Of a stretch of 57,812 bases of DNA, positions 18,387 to 27,602 are shown piece after piece. Numbering within the stretch: the stretch's first letter is position 1; every line of letters starts with the position of its first letter. A program made the position numbers and the translations under genes. A model generated the notes under the pieces. The model was given only the letters and a program-made list of their open reading frames with translations, was not told the origin of the DNA and ran no database searches. Source of the DNA: CAYVFC01 sp964450715 (GTDB lineage: Bacteria; Myxococcota_A; Polyangia; Polyangiales; JAFGIB01); NCBI GenBank assembly GCA_964450715.1, contig CAYVFC010000040.1, positions 1-57,812 on the forward strand. Reading direction: 5' to 3'.

Positions 18387-20018
18387 ATGAGAACGCTTCT
18401 CGTCACCATGGCCGGTACGCCGACCACCCCCTCTCACTTCATGCCGGATAACGGTCTGGCCGGTCTGGCCGGTTGTCTGCTGGACGCCGGTCACGAGGTC
18501 CAGGTGCTGGACCTCAACACGGTCGAGATCATGGAACGGCTGTTCCGGCCGTCGACCTGCGAGCGGTTGCGGCCCTGGCTGGCGAAGCGCCTCGAGTCCG
18601 AGATGATCTCCGATACGGATCTGCAGACCTACTTCGCCATCGAGCGAGAGCTGGACGAGCACCGGACCGAGCAGTTCGATCGGTTGGGAACCGAGCTCGC
18701 GGCCCGGGTGAAGCGCGACCGCGTCCAGCTGTTGGGATTCAAGCTATGGAACGGCGACGGCTGGACCGGCTCGGTTCGTATGGCCCGGGCAGTGCGCGCC
18801 GCGGTCGGGGACGCGGTCTTCATCGTCGGGGGCGGGTCGCAGGTCGACATGGTCAGGGAGAAGCTCTTCGCTACTCCGGGGGCCGAAGCCTTCGATGCCT
18901 TCTCGGTCGCCGAGGGCGAACCCACCGTCCTGGGCCTGGGGGATCACCTCGATCGGGGGTTGCCGCTCGACGATGTGCCGAACCTCATCCTGCCGTCGAA
19001 TGGAGCGTACCGGAGCACTGCCGTAAGACGGGTCGATGATCTGGAAGCTCTTCCTAGGCCGGTATACGGGTCGGACGTGTACCCGCTCGCGGGTAAGATG
19101 CGCGTCTGTACCTTTGAGGAAACCCGCGGATGTCCGTATCGGTGCGCCTTTTGCGGGCATCCGGGCAAGGTAGGCAATACCCAGCGTAAACGGGCCGTTC
19201 GCTCGGCGGTGGACGAGATGTCGTGGCTGCGCGAGCAACACGGATTCCGCGGCTTCAAGTTGGGGGGGAGCTACACGCCCAGCGCCTACCTGCGCGACCT
19301 GTGCAACGAGATCGTCGACCGCAAGACGCGACTTCCCTTTTGCGGCTACGGTCGCATCACCGATGCGGGCGACGCGGACTTCCCCCTATTTCATCGAGCC
19401 GGCTGTGAGACGCTGTTTTTCGGCATGGAGTCCGGCAGCCAGATCATCCTCGATCGGTCGATTCACAAGGGGCACAAGGTGGCCGATTCGGTGGCGACGC
19501 TGAAGGCCTGCAAGGCCGCGGGTATCTATACCCTCGCCAGCACGGTGTTCCCCAACCCGGACGAGACCGCCGAGACCCGTCAGGCGACGCTCGACACCCT
19601 GCGGGAGATATCGCCCGATGGGATTCCCATGCTCTTCCCCATACCGCTTCCGGGGAGCCGCTGGTTCACCGAACCGGAGCGCTACGGTTTCTCCTTTACC
19701 GATCGCGACGCATACGTAATGCAGGTCGCTTCTTACAAGGCGCGCTTGTTGCTGCCTTTCAAGTTCTGGGACTCGCTCGACTACGCCGTCAACGGCAAGC
19801 CCTTCGCCCAGATCCTCGACGAGGCGGCGGCCTTTGCCCAAGATGTGGCCGAAGCGGTGGCCGGGGGAGTGGTTCACATGTCCGACGAGGTCGTGTTGAT
19901 GGCCCGCCTGGCCGGTCGCGACCCGCGGGAGTTCCACGGCGGTTTCTGCCTGGCGATGATGAGCGGGGACGTTTCCGGCGTCGAGTCCCTGATCGGCGAG
20001 ATCAATACCGACCGGTAG
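18387..20018 (+). CDS. B12-binding-type radical SAM protein (1)
   Basis: 543 residues from ATG 18387 (GAGGTGG upstream). Residues 1-190 form a cobalamin-binding-like Rossmann region (LAGLAGCLLDAGHEVQVLDL; FIVGGGSQVDM). The radical SAM core follows, with its [4Fe-4S] motif C249-x3-C253-x2-C256 in TRGCPYRCAFCG. FFGMESGSQ and later hydrophobic beta/alpha repeats complete the barrel. Such enzymes reductively cleave SAM and usually methylate or rearrange unactivated carbons. The substrate is unknown. The C-terminal ~150 residues are not a known domain. A second enzyme of the class lies 3.2 kb away on the other strand. The 443-bp leader region shows no B12-riboswitch box. Confidence 0.85.
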   Translation: MRTLLVTMAGTPTTPSHFMPDNGLAGLAGCLLDAGHEVQVLDLNTVEIMERLFRPSTCERLRPWLAKRLESEMISDTDLQTYFAIERELDEHRTEQFDRLGTELAARVKRDRVQLLGFKLWNGDGWTGSVRMARAVRAAVGDAVFIVGGGSQVDMVREKLFATPGAEAFDAFSVAEGEPTVLGLGDHLDRGLPLDDVPNLILPSNGAYRSTAVRRVDDLEALPRPVYGSDVYPLAGKMRVCTFEETRGCPYRCAFCGHPGKVGNTQRKRAVRSAVDEMSWLREQHGFRGFKLGGSYTPSAYLRDLCNEIVDRKTRLPFCGYGRITDAGDADFPLFHRAGCETLFFGMESGSQIILDRSIHKGHKVADSVATLKACKAAGIYTLASTVFPNPDETAETRQATLDTLREISPDGIPMLFPIPLPGSRWFTEPERYGFSFTDRDAYVMQVASYKARLLLPFKFWDSLDYAVNGKPFAQILDEAAAFAQDVAEAVAGGVVHMSDEVVLMARLAGRDPREFHGGFCLAMMSGDVSGVESLIGEINTDR

Positions 20019-20064
20019 AGATACCCGAGCTCGGGCATTACATAAATACTCCCGTCGTCTTTCG

Positions 20065-20093
20065 GGCGGGGCGACACGGTCTGCGGCCCCGCC
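20065..20093 (+). terminator. GC hairpin after radical SAM (1)
   Basis: GGCGGGGC (20065-20072) pairs with GCCCCGCC (20086-20093), loop 13 nt, 46 bp after the stop. No T run. Confidence 0.35.
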
Positions 20094-20196
20094 TCACGCT
20101 CGAAAATGCACCACTTATGGCCGTCGGTTTTCCCTCTTCCGGCCGCGGCTCCCGGTATCGCCATCCGGACGAATTCGTGTATGCAATTGGCGAGTA

Positions 20197-21312
20197 ATGG
20201 ATCCCGCGCTCAGACCACTCGCATCGATGATCGGCAGGGGCACGCGAATTCTGAGGGCCGCGCCGGGTGGGCGACATATTCGCGCGGGGTGGGCTGCCGC
20301 CAGCACCCTGCTCGTCTGCCTGCTGGTCGCTCCTGAAACGCGAGCCGAGGCCGGGAGCAGGGTAGCCATCGTGGGCATCGCCCCGGGGCACCAGCTGACC
20401 CGGCAGCTGAGGGCGGAGCTGAGTATGCTCGGCTTCGAGGTGGTCGTTTCCGGGGAGGGGGAGAAGGTCGAGACCTGGAAGCAGCTGCAATCGCTGGCGC
20501 GCGAGCTACGGGTTGCCGCCGCTATTTGGCTGCCATCGGCCGACGAGCCCAGGCTGGAGATATGGGTGGTCGACCGCGTTACCGGCAAGACGGTCGAGCG
20601 CACGGTACAGGGGCCGCGCGGCGTCGATCCCGAGGCCGACCGTGTTATCGCTATGCGGGTGATAGAGCTGTTACGGGCGAGCTTCCGCGAGCTCGAGCTT
20701 TCCGACCGGCCGCCCGAGCAGAGCGAGGTTCAGCCCACGGCCGCGGTACGGGGCCTGGCCGCGGGCGCGAAGCCGAGGCCGAGAGCGGTTCCGCGCTTTT
20801 TCGTCAACGTCGGCCCCTGGCTGGCCCTGAGCCCAGGAGGGCTCGGCCCTCTGGGAGGTCTACGGCTGGGATCGCGTTGGCTGGTGTACGGACGCCTCGG
20901 TTTGGAGCTGCACTTGCTGTTGCCGGCCGTGGGTACGAGCATCGAGGCCGAGGAGGGATCGGCGCGCGTTTTTCTAGGCAGCGTGGCCGTGGGCCCCAGC
21001 TACCTGTTGACCGATCCGGCGGGCAGCTGGCACCTGGATCTGGGCGCGGGTTCGGGTACGGCGCTGCTTCCCATGCGCGGGGAAGCAGAGGGGATATGGG
21101 AGGGGCGGACTCGGATCGCGACCAGCATCCCGGTCTACGGTCGCGCCGGTATCGCGGTACGCATCGCGCGTGAGCAGCTCCGGTTGCGCCTGGATATACA
21201 GTCGGGTGCACTGATCCCGGCGGCAACGGTCCGCTTTGCAGGACGCGAGGTAGCGCGATGGGGCGAGCCCTTCGTAGTCGCCTCCGTGTTGCTCGATCTC
21301 GGTATTCGCTGA
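20197..21312 (+). CDS. Exported outer-membrane-like beta protein
   Basis: 371 residues from ATG 20197 (ATG 20227 is an alternative). A hydrophobic signal-like segment at ~31-50 ends in APETRAEA, compatible with Sec export. The first mature half (VAIVGIAPGHQLTRQL onward) looks like the alpha/beta region seen in many myxobacterial secretory proteins. The second half (FFVNVGPWLALSPGG to the terminal VVASVLLDLGIR) has alternating hydrophobic strands like a small beta-barrel. No named family is recognised. A 161-bp hairpin element (21327-21487) begins 14 bp after the stop and probably ends transcription. Confidence 0.65.
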   Translation: MDPALRPLASMIGRGTRILRAAPGGRHIRAGWAAASTLLVCLLVAPETRAEAGSRVAIVGIAPGHQLTRQLRAELSMLGFEVVVSGEGEKVETWKQLQSLARELRVAAAIWLPSADEPRLEIWVVDRVTGKTVERTVQGPRGVDPEADRVIAMRVIELLRASFRELELSDRPPEQSEVQPTAAVRGLAAGAKPRPRAVPRFFVNVGPWLALSPGGLGPLGGLRLGSRWLVYGRLGLELHLLLPAVGTSIEAEEGSARVFLGSVAVGPSYLLTDPAGSWHLDLGAGSGTALLPMRGEAEGIWEGRTRIATSIPVYGRAGIAVRIAREQLRLRLDIQSGALIPAATVRFAGREVARWGEPFVVASVLLDLGIR

Positions 21313-21326
21313 ACGCGGACTAATTA

Positions 21327-21487
21327 GAGCCGGTCTCATAAACCCTTTCAGCCGCCTCTCGGCCGGGACGGCCCCATCTGCGTCGTTGCTCCTCCTCGAA
21401 ATAGCGGTGCTATTCCTCGTCGTCGCGCCCAGCATCTGGGGCCGTCGCGCTCCGAGATCCGACTAAAAGGGTTTATGAGACCGGCTC
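21327..21487. mobile_element. TA-flanked MITE-like hairpin element, copy 1 (161 bp)
   Basis: A perfect 22-bp terminal inverted repeat (21327-21348 and 21466-21487, beginning GAGCCGGTCTCATAAACCC) is flanked on both sides by TA (21325-21326, 21488-21489). Inside is a second dyad (CGGCCCCATCTG near 21369, CATCTGGGGCCG near 21433) around an inner core CCTCGAAATAGC-GGT-GCTATTCC. The inner core recurs in copies 2, 3 and 4. No coding capacity. TA duplication fits the IS630/Tc1-mariner mode of insertion. Confidence 0.75.
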
Positions 21488-21585
21488 TAGTATTTGCCCT
21501 CGCCCCGGTTGTCCGAGAGGGCTCCAGTATATAGCGTCCTTCACCGGTCCGGTCCAGATAGAGCGCGAGCGCCGGCGAGTGTCGG

Positions 21586-23250
21586 TCACAGCTTGCTTGC
21601 GGCCTGTTCCACGAGGCTCGAGAACCTCGCGTGGGTCTCCGCGGTGATGCGCGTAAAGCAGCTCTCGGGCATTTTCTGATACAGGCTTTGACAGAACTCT
21701 ACACAAGAACCGCCTTGGGAGGCGACCAGTCGCGCAAACAGGTCCGGATCCCTGGCAATTAGGGTATTGAAGCTGAACAGAACCTTGAAGAAGAACTCCT
21801 CGTCCTCTGTTGAATGGGGTGTTGCCGCTTGCGGGAAAAGTCGGAAATGCAGCTTCAACTGCGGATTCTCCCTAATAATGCGATTGAACACTGGTGACCC
21901 GACGGAATGGGCCTCCGTCGAATACGTGGCCAGACGCAGCCCAGACTCGTGGGAGCGACGCGCGTCGGTGCCGGGCATCGAATTGAATAGGTGAACGCGG
22001 ATTATATTCATCCAGTCCCCCTGATGGTTACGGGACCATCCGTGGCCCGGCTCGGCAAACGTGTCGCGTCGTTTACCCGCCGAAAGCTCGAGGGCGAAGA
22101 TCAGCGTCTGATCGAGATCTTGCCGGTTCTGTCCTGGAAGGCCGCCAATGAAGCTGCAGATGGTCCGGATTCCGTTCTCGTTGATGAAGCGGATACGATT
22201 GAAGGCGTCTGCGACATCGATCCGTTTACGAATCGTCGTCTGCTCCGATTGATTTGCCGACTCCATGCCGAGGAAGACCACACGGCAACCCGTCGCAGCC
22301 ATCTGCCGAACCAGCTCGCCCTTGATCGGGTGAATGCGAACCTGGCAAGCCCAGTGGATCGCGAGCTGTTCCTGCTCGAGCATCGCGCAGAACTCTTCTA
22401 TGAAGGATTTGTCCAGATTGTCCTGAGTGAAATAGAAAAAGGAGAATCCCAGCCCCTGCAGTGTCCGGATCTCCTCGGCAATCAGCTTCAGATCGCAGTA
22501 GCGCGTTGTACCGCCATACATCTTGGCTGGACCGCAGAAGTAACAGCGGCCATTGCAACCGCGGCCGGTTTCCAGTAGCGCGACGTCCGGCGAGAAGTAC
22601 GGATGGCTCTGGTTGTGCTCCCGATAGGTATCGGTGTTGATCTGCTCGTACGCTGGTCGCGGCCGTTTGCTCAGATCGAGCCTCGGACGATCAGGAGTCG
22701 TTTTCACGTCGCCCTGGTCGCGGTAGCTGATACCGCGCACGAAGGCGAAATCGCCGCGGGCAAAAAAGGTGTCGACCACTTCTGGCAGGGCTTCTTCGCC
22801 GTCGCCTCGTACGATGAGGTCGATCTGAGGGAAATGATCGAGGATCGCCTGGTGCGCCAGGGTCGGAGCCATGCCTCCCATAACTATGAAGGCCTTCGGT
22901 GAACTCGCCTTCAATCGGCTGGCGATCTCTAGCCCGACCTGGACATTGAATCCGTGCGTCGAGACGAGAAACAGATCTGCGCTGGTTTTAGTAAGTATTG
23001 CGTGGCTGTCGTCGAAGAATTGGGCGTTGTCGCCAAGCTCTCCGGTCTTGATACTCAGATCCAGATCGACGATTTCCAGTCCACATTCGTGCCTTTCGAG
23101 GACTCCGCTCTGTTTCAGCGCCTGTACCAGAATCAGAACAGGAAGCGGAAGAAAGGCAGTCCGCAGGTTTTCCCCGTTGGTCGTCGGGAGGTTGATAAAA
23201 ACAATCTTGTTTCGTTGTGAACTTAGAACATTGTCACCAGGACCGATCAT
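21586..23250 (-). CDS. B12-binding-type radical SAM protein (2)
   Basis: 554 residues from ATG 23250, with CAGGAGGAG nine nt upstream. The longer open frame to 23430 merely runs into a repeat element. Residues 10-165 resemble a cobalamin-binding domain (IVFINLPTTNGEN; LFLVSTHG; FIVMGGMAPTLAHQAILDHF; LIVRGDGEEALPEV). The radical SAM motif is C232-x3-C236-x2-C239 in GRGCNGRCYFCG, and VVFLGMESANQSEQT lies later in the barrel. Reaction and substrate are unknown. Composition is closer to 50% GC than that of the first radical SAM gene. The hairpin element 23291-23450 lies 40 bp upstream of the start and may affect its expression. Confidence 0.85.
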   Translation of the reverse strand: MIGPGDNVLSSQRNKIVFINLPTTNGENLRTAFLPLPVLILVQALKQSGVLERHECGLEIVDLDLSIKTGELGDNAQFFDDSHAILTKTSADLFLVSTHGFNVQVGLEIASRLKASSPKAFIVMGGMAPTLAHQAILDHFPQIDLIVRGDGEEALPEVVDTFFARGDFAFVRGISYRDQGDVKTTPDRPRLDLSKRPRPAYEQINTDTYREHNQSHPYFSPDVALLETGRGCNGRCYFCGPAKMYGGTTRYCDLKLIAEEIRTLQGLGFSFFYFTQDNLDKSFIEEFCAMLEQEQLAIHWACQVRIHPIKGELVRQMAATGCRVVFLGMESANQSEQTTIRKRIDVADAFNRIRFINENGIRTICSFIGGLPGQNRQDLDQTLIFALELSAGKRRDTFAEPGHGWSRNHQGDWMNIIRVHLFNSMPGTDARRSHESGLRLATYSTEAHSVGSPVFNRIIRENPQLKLHFRLFPQAATPHSTEDEEFFFKVLFSFNTLIARDPDLFARLVASQGGSCVEFCQSLYQKMPESCFTRITAETHARFSSLVEQAASKL

Positions 23251-23290
23251 TCGCCTCTCCTCCTGTGGCGGCACATACCCTGTCTGTCTA

Positions 23291-23450
23291 GTGTACCGGA
23301 TCAGAAATACGTGGTCAGTCTCGACGGATCTTCTCGCGGGGCTCGGCGTTGCCGAACCTCGAAATACTCCCAATATTCCTGCGGTTCGGCGCCTTGATCC
23401 CCACGAGAATAAAGCGCCGGTCCTGACCACGAACTTCTGAACCGGGACAC
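23291..23450. mobile_element. TA-flanked MITE-like hairpin element, copy 4 (160 bp)
   Basis: Terminal inverted repeats of 28 bp (23291-23318, 23423-23450; 24 of 28 positions match; they start GTGTACCGG and GTGTCCCGG) with TA on both flanks (23289-23290, 23451-23452). The interior CCTCGAAATACTCCCAATATTCC matches the inner core of copies 1-3, while the termini differ. It sits between the radical SAM gene start and the upstream gap. Confidence 0.7.
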
Positions 23451-23672
23451 TAGTCCCAGATCAAGCGTAGGTTCCAAGCTTACGGGCAATGATGTAGTCG
23501 TCACGCAGAAATCGGATCGGGATAGATGTTGGCGACCGAATCGTGTCAGGCCTTTCAGCTTCTGAACGAGGGAAAACCTCATCGCATGATCCGTGCGCTT
23601 CTATCCTACAACGTAGTCTAGGGTATGCGTGTAACTATAAGAAATTACTAAAATATTGGTAGATCATTCGTT

Positions 23673-23700
23673 TTGGTTATGTCATAATAGTACATATACA
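23673..23700 (+). promoter_or_regulatory. Candidate sigma-70 promoter, near-leaderless start
   Basis: TTGGTT (23673-23678), 16-bp spacer, TATACA (23695-23700), in an AT-rich stretch in front of the DUF4015 gene. The GTG start follows only 7 nt after the -10 element, so the transcript would be leaderless or nearly so. Motif reading only. Confidence 0.4.
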
Positions 23701-23707
23701 TGGGGTA

Positions 23708-25258
23708 GTGCACGATCAGTCTGTACGGGAGCATCGAGCCGGACTGGCTCGCGCCCCGTCAGGGGTCGCGCCTGCACTCTTCTTCATATTCGCACTTTTA
23801 CCGATGACATCGACGGCCGAGCAGCTGTCCACTGCCGCTGAACCGACCGTCTCGCAATCGGGCAGCATGGGTATGCGTTCGGCGAAGGGCGTCGCTGACA
23901 TTGGCGGCGATTCCAGCATGGAGCCGCTCTGGAGCTCTTACGACACCGTCGTTTCCGCCGCTGGTACCGGTGATGAGACGGAAACTGCGGGCGTATCTGA
24001 TCTAACGGCCGGCGAGGCCACGCCGGCAGCCGAAGTCGCCGAGAATGCGGAGGCGGACGAGGGAGCGGCCGAGGCCGCCGTGCCGTTACTACCGGACGAG
24101 CTACCCGCCACCGATCCCTACATCGACGTCGTCTCCGAGAAAGGGCAGAAGGCGCGCGGGCTCTACTTCAGCGGACCCAAGGTGGCGGGTCTGGGCGTGA
24201 GGAACCTGGTGGCAACGTTGCGGCTGGCTCGCATGGATGCCGCCGTGATCGACCTCAAGGACGAGAAGGGGCGGGTTACCTTCCGGACTTCGATTCCGGA
24301 CCTGCTTCCCCAGGTAGAGGTGTTGATACCCGATGTTCACGCCTTGACCGGAAGACTTAGGAAGGCCGGCATCTACACCATCGCCCGTATCGTCTGCTTT
24401 GCCGACCGGGAGCTCGCCCGGCGGTTTCCGGAGCGGGCCGTCAAGGATTCGCGACCCCGCAATATGGGCCAGCTATGGAGTAGCTGGGGGTCCGACGGTT
24501 TCTGGCTGGACCCCTACCACCCAGAGAACCACCGCGTGATCGTGGAGCTGGCCCGTGAGGCGGCCGCCATGGGTTTCGACGAGATCCAGCTCGACTACAT
24601 CCGCTTTCCGGTGAACGGGAATGCACCCTTCGCGGTCTTTCCCAGCCAGAGTGACCAGCCCCGCGAGAGAATTCTGCTGGACCTGCTGGAGCGGATCGAC
24701 GCGGCGGTACCCATTCCGCTGGGCGTCGATGTTTTCGGGCTCACGGCCTTCAACTACCGCACAGAGCAGGTCGACATTCTGGGCCAGAACGTGGAGCTGT
24801 GGGCCCAGCACGTCGAGGTCTTCACCCCGATGCTCTATCTGAACGGAATGCAGAGCCTGATGAGCCCCGACGAGAAACGGCGCGCCGGCCGGCTCGTGTC
24901 AGCCGGGATTTCCAGGTTGAGAAAGCGGCTGGGTCCCGAGCCGGTGATCCGTCCCTTCTTGCAGGCCTTCGAGCAGGGCGCGGACTACTACACGCCCGGC
25001 TTCATCGCCGAGCAGATCCTGGGTGCGCGATGGGGGGGGGCTGATGGCTTCCTCTTCTGGCATCCGGGCTCGGATTACACGATGGTGCGCAGGGGGATGG
25101 AGACCCGGGTCCATATCTTCTGCCCCTTTCCCATCGCGGAGCGAATGGCCCTGCGCAAGCGTCTGTGGAGCGCGCGAGCGGCCTCGGCTTGGCTAGCTTC
25201 CCGCTCCTCCGCCTGCCTGAGCCCGGAGCTGATGGCCGGGGAGCAAGAAGCCCCCTGA
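23708..25258 (+). CDS. Exported DUF4015 glycosidase-like protein
   Basis: 516 residues from GTG 23708. A signal-like hydrophobic stretch (APALFFIFALLPMTSTA, ~21-37) is followed by an acidic/Ala-rich linker of ~90 residues. From ~150 comes a TIM-barrel-like domain matching the DUF4015 putative glycosyl hydrolase pattern: ARGLYFSGPKVAG, AAVIDLKDEKGRVTF, IYTIARIVCF, FDEIQLDYIRFP, IPLGVDVFGL and a terminal DGFLFWHPGSDY. The family is predicted to act on polysaccharides; the substrate is unknown. It converges on the acyl-CoA synthetase subunit gene with a 6-bp gap. No Shine-Dalgarno is evident, which fits the near-leaderless promoter at 23673-23700. Confidence 0.75.
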   Translation: MHDQSVREHRAGLARAPSGVAPALFFIFALLPMTSTAEQLSTAAEPTVSQSGSMGMRSAKGVADIGGDSSMEPLWSSYDTVVSAAGTGDETETAGVSDLTAGEATPAAEVAENAEADEGAAEAAVPLLPDELPATDPYIDVVSEKGQKARGLYFSGPKVAGLGVRNLVATLRLARMDAAVIDLKDEKGRVTFRTSIPDLLPQVEVLIPDVHALTGRLRKAGIYTIARIVCFADRELARRFPERAVKDSRPRNMGQLWSSWGSDGFWLDPYHPENHRVIVELAREAAAMGFDEIQLDYIRFPVNGNAPFAVFPSQSDQPRERILLDLLERIDAAVPIPLGVDVFGLTAFNYRTEQVDILGQNVELWAQHVEVFTPMLYLNGMQSLMSPDEKRRAGRLVSAGISRLRKRLGPEPVIRPFLQAFEQGADYYTPGFIAEQILGARWGGADGFLFWHPGSDYTMVRRGMETRVHIFCPFPIAERMALRKRLWSARAASAWLASRSSACLSPELMAGEQEAP

Positions 25259-25264
25259 CAACCC

Positions 25265-25939
25265 TTACTTCTCTTCGCCCTGAAGCACTACCAACGCGTC
25301 CACCGCCACGGGCTTGCCGCCGGGGACCTTGAGCGGGTTGATGTCGATCTCGCGGATCAGATCCTGCTCCAGCCCCATACGGCCCACATTGATCAGGATA
25401 TCGGCTAACGCCTCGCGGTCCACCGCGGGCTTGCCCCTGAAGCTTTCCAGGATCTTCTTCGCCCGGATGTCGTCCATCATCTCCATGGCGTCCCTGCGCG
25501 AGAGCGGCGCCACCCGGAAGGCGACGTCCTGAAGCACCTCGGTGAAGACTCCCCCCAGCCCGAACATGACGCAGGGGCCGAACTGGGCGTCCCGGGTCAT
25601 GCCGACCACCAGCTCCCGGTCGCCCTTGACCATCTGCTGCACGAGAACCTCGTTGGTCGCGCCGCCCGAGGTCAACCGTGCGAAGGCCTCGCGCACCTCG
25701 GCCTCGCTCGACAGGTTCAAAGCGATCAGGTTCATCTCGGTCTTGTGGCTGATGCTCTCCCCGGATCCCTTGAGCACCACCGGGTAGCCGATCTCGACCG
25801 CCGCTTTCACCGCGTCATCCGCGGTGGCCGTCACCGATTCCCCGGTGACGGGGATGCCGTAGGCGGCCAGCATCTGCTTGGAATCGTGCTCGGATAGCGT
25901 CTTGGCTCCCCGGCTCGCGGCTTCTTGCAGTATCTTCAT
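25265..25939 (-). CDS. ADP-forming acyl-CoA synthetase, ATP-grasp (beta) subunit
   Basis: 224 residues, the usual size of a separate beta subunit of the ADP-forming acetyl-CoA synthetase (ACD) family. ATP-grasp features are visible: GYPVVLKGSG, the conserved His segment ISHKTE (H65), LVQQMVKGDRELVVGM, and GPCVMFGLGGVFTEVLQDVAFRVAPL. The C-terminus has the EIDINPLKV motif. It would interconvert acyl-CoA + ADP + Pi with acid + CoA + ATP together with an alpha subunit. The likely partner is at 28931-30298, 3 kb away, with hisG, hisI and an SDR between. ATG 25939 has TGGAG upstream. Located 51 bp after the hisG stop on the same strand. Confidence 0.85.
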   Translation of the reverse strand: MKILQEAASRGAKTLSEHDSKQMLAAYGIPVTGESVTATADDAVKAAVEIGYPVVLKGSGESISHKTEMNLIALNLSSEAEVREAFARLTSGGATNEVLVQQMVKGDRELVVGMTRDAQFGPCVMFGLGGVFTEVLQDVAFRVAPLSRRDAMEMMDDIRAKKILESFRGKPAVDREALADILINVGRMGLEQDLIREIDINPLKVPGGKPVAVDALVVLQGEEK

Positions 25940-25990
25940 CGGTTTACTCCAGGCTAGCGACTGACCTTAAGCGGGTCTCTATCCCCATCC

Positions 25991-26866
25991 TCAGATGATC
26001 TTGTTGAGCGGATACTCGATGATGCCCTCCGCGCCGGCGGCCACCAGCTCGGGCGCCAGGTCGCGTACCGCGCTGTCGGAGACCACGCTTTCCACCGAGA
26101 CCCAATCGGTCCCGTGCAGGTTGGCCACCGTGGGCGCAGTGATGCTCGGCAAGAGCTTGATCACCTTGTCCAGGTCGGTCCGCCGCACGTTCAGCTTGAT
26201 GCCCACCCGGCTTTGCGCGCGTAGCGCTCCTTGCATCATGAGCGCGATCTGTTCCATCTTGACCCGCTTGGGCTTGTCCTTGGTCGCCACGCGGTTGGCG
26301 ATCAGCTGCGGCGACGAGACCATGATCTCCTCGATGATCTTGAGCCCGTTTGCTCTGAGCGTGCTTCCGGACTCCGTGACCTCCACGATGGCGTCGCAGA
26401 GCCCGGCGGCGACCTTGGCCTCGGTCGCTCCCCAGGAAAACTCTACCGAGGCCTGGACCTTGTTCTCGGCCAGGAAGCGTTCCGTGTAACGCACCAGCTC
26501 GGTGGCGATGCGCTTGCCTTGCAGGTCGGCGACCTTGTTCATGGCGGAGTCGGCCGGCACGGCTATTACCCATCGGGTCGGCCGAAACGATTCCTTGGAG
26601 TAGACCAGGTCGCAGATCACCTCGACGTCCGAGCCGTTCTCCAGCGTCCAGTCCTTGCCGGTGATCCCGCAATCCAAGGTACCTAGCCCGACGTAACGGG
26701 ACATTTCCTGCGCTCGGACCATGGAGCAGATAATTTCGTCGTCATCGATGGACGGGAAGTAGCTGCGTCCGTGGCTCGACGATACGCGCCACCCCGACTT
26801 GCGCAGCAGCTCGATGGTTGCCCTCTCCAAGCTTCCCTTGGGAATTCCAAACTTGAGGGGAGTCAT
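25991..26866 (-). CDS. hisG: ATP phosphoribosyltransferase, long form
   Basis: 291 residues. First enzyme of histidine synthesis: ATP + PRPP to phosphoribosyl-ATP. It starts LKFGIPKGSLERATIELL as is typical of HisG, with CGITGKDW in the catalytic lobe and ALCDAIVEVTESGSTLRANG (as GLCDAIVEVTESGSTLRANG here) in the PRPP-binding region. The extra C-terminal ~80 residues (ALRAQSRVGIKLNV onward) are the ACT-like domain of the long form, so feedback inhibition by histidine is expected and no HisZ partner is needed. The start overlaps the hisI stop by 4 nt (ATGA), so it is translationally coupled. Confidence 0.95.
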   Translation of the reverse strand: MTPLKFGIPKGSLERATIELLRKSGWRVSSSHGRSYFPSIDDDEIICSMVRAQEMSRYVGLGTLDCGITGKDWTLENGSDVEVICDLVYSKESFRPTRWVIAVPADSAMNKVADLQGKRIATELVRYTERFLAENKVQASVEFSWGATEAKVAAGLCDAIVEVTESGSTLRANGLKIIEEIMVSSPQLIANRVATKDKPKRVKMEQIALMMQGALRAQSRVGIKLNVRRTDLDKVIKLLPSITAPTVANLHGTDWVSVESVVSDSAVRDLAPELVAAGAEGIIEYPLNKII

Positions 26867-27240
26867 TTGCGATAGACCTCGTCGGGGTCGAAGACTTTTT
26901 CCGCGACCGTTTCTAGCTCGCCATCGGTGACGCGCCGGAAGAAGCAGCTGCGGTAACCCTCGTGGCAGGCGGCTCCGCCCAGCTGGCGGACCTTGAGCAG
27001 CACGGTATCATTGTCACAATCCACAAAGATATCAACCACTTGTTGTGTCTTACCGGACGTCTCTCCCTTGACCCAGAGCTTCTCCCGGGAGCGGCTCCAG
27101 TAGGTCGCCTTTCCCGTCTGTACGGTCTTTTCGAAAGCGGCTGAATTCATGTAGGCGAGCATCAGCACCGTGCCGTCGTCAGCGTCTTGCACGATGACCG
27201 GCACCAGACCGCCTTGCTTGGGGAAATCGAGGTGTACCAT
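26863..27240 (-). CDS. hisI: Phosphoribosyl-AMP cyclohydrolase
   Basis: 125 residues from ATG 27240 (MVHLDFPKQGG). The open frame reaches 27438, but the extra N-terminus is not HisI-like. Third step of histidine synthesis: opens the purine ring of PR-AMP. Metal ligands are visible: Mg2+ site D74-x-D76-x-D78 (DCDND) and Zn2+ cysteines C75, C92 and C99 (CHEGYRSCF). GGAAG lies upstream of the start. Monofunctional: no HisE (PR-ATP pyrophosphohydrolase) domain follows. Overlaps hisG by 4 nt. Confidence 0.95.
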   Translation of the reverse strand: MVHLDFPKQGGLVPVIVQDADDGTVLMLAYMNSAAFEKTVQTGKATYWSRSREKLWVKGETSGKTQQVVDIFVDCDNDTVLLKVRQLGGAACHEGYRSCFFRRVTDGELETVAEKVFDPDEVYRK

Positions 27241-27602
27241 TTTGGGTATCTTCCGTCTGGCTGGCACTGCGAGCTTACCCTGGCGGCGCCTGTTCGGGTA
27301 ATCGTTTTGACACGCGTTTCGGGCGGTCGCCAGTGCAGTTCGTCGAGTCGATCCCGCCCCCTTGCTGGCCGGGCGGAGATCCGGATGGAGCGGTAGGCGA
27401 GGAACGCGGGCTCTACGCTTGACGCCACCCGTTTCCACTTAGTACTAGTGATCTCCCATTAATCGTTTCCTCGGAGACTGGGCTCCGCGGGATACCCCGC
27501 AGCCCGGAGCCGGCCAGGCAGAGAGCTCAAGGCGCATTGGCGCCACGAAGCATCCGAGCCCGGCCGGGAAGGGTCGCATTTCTGTCACAGGGAGAATTGG
27601 AC

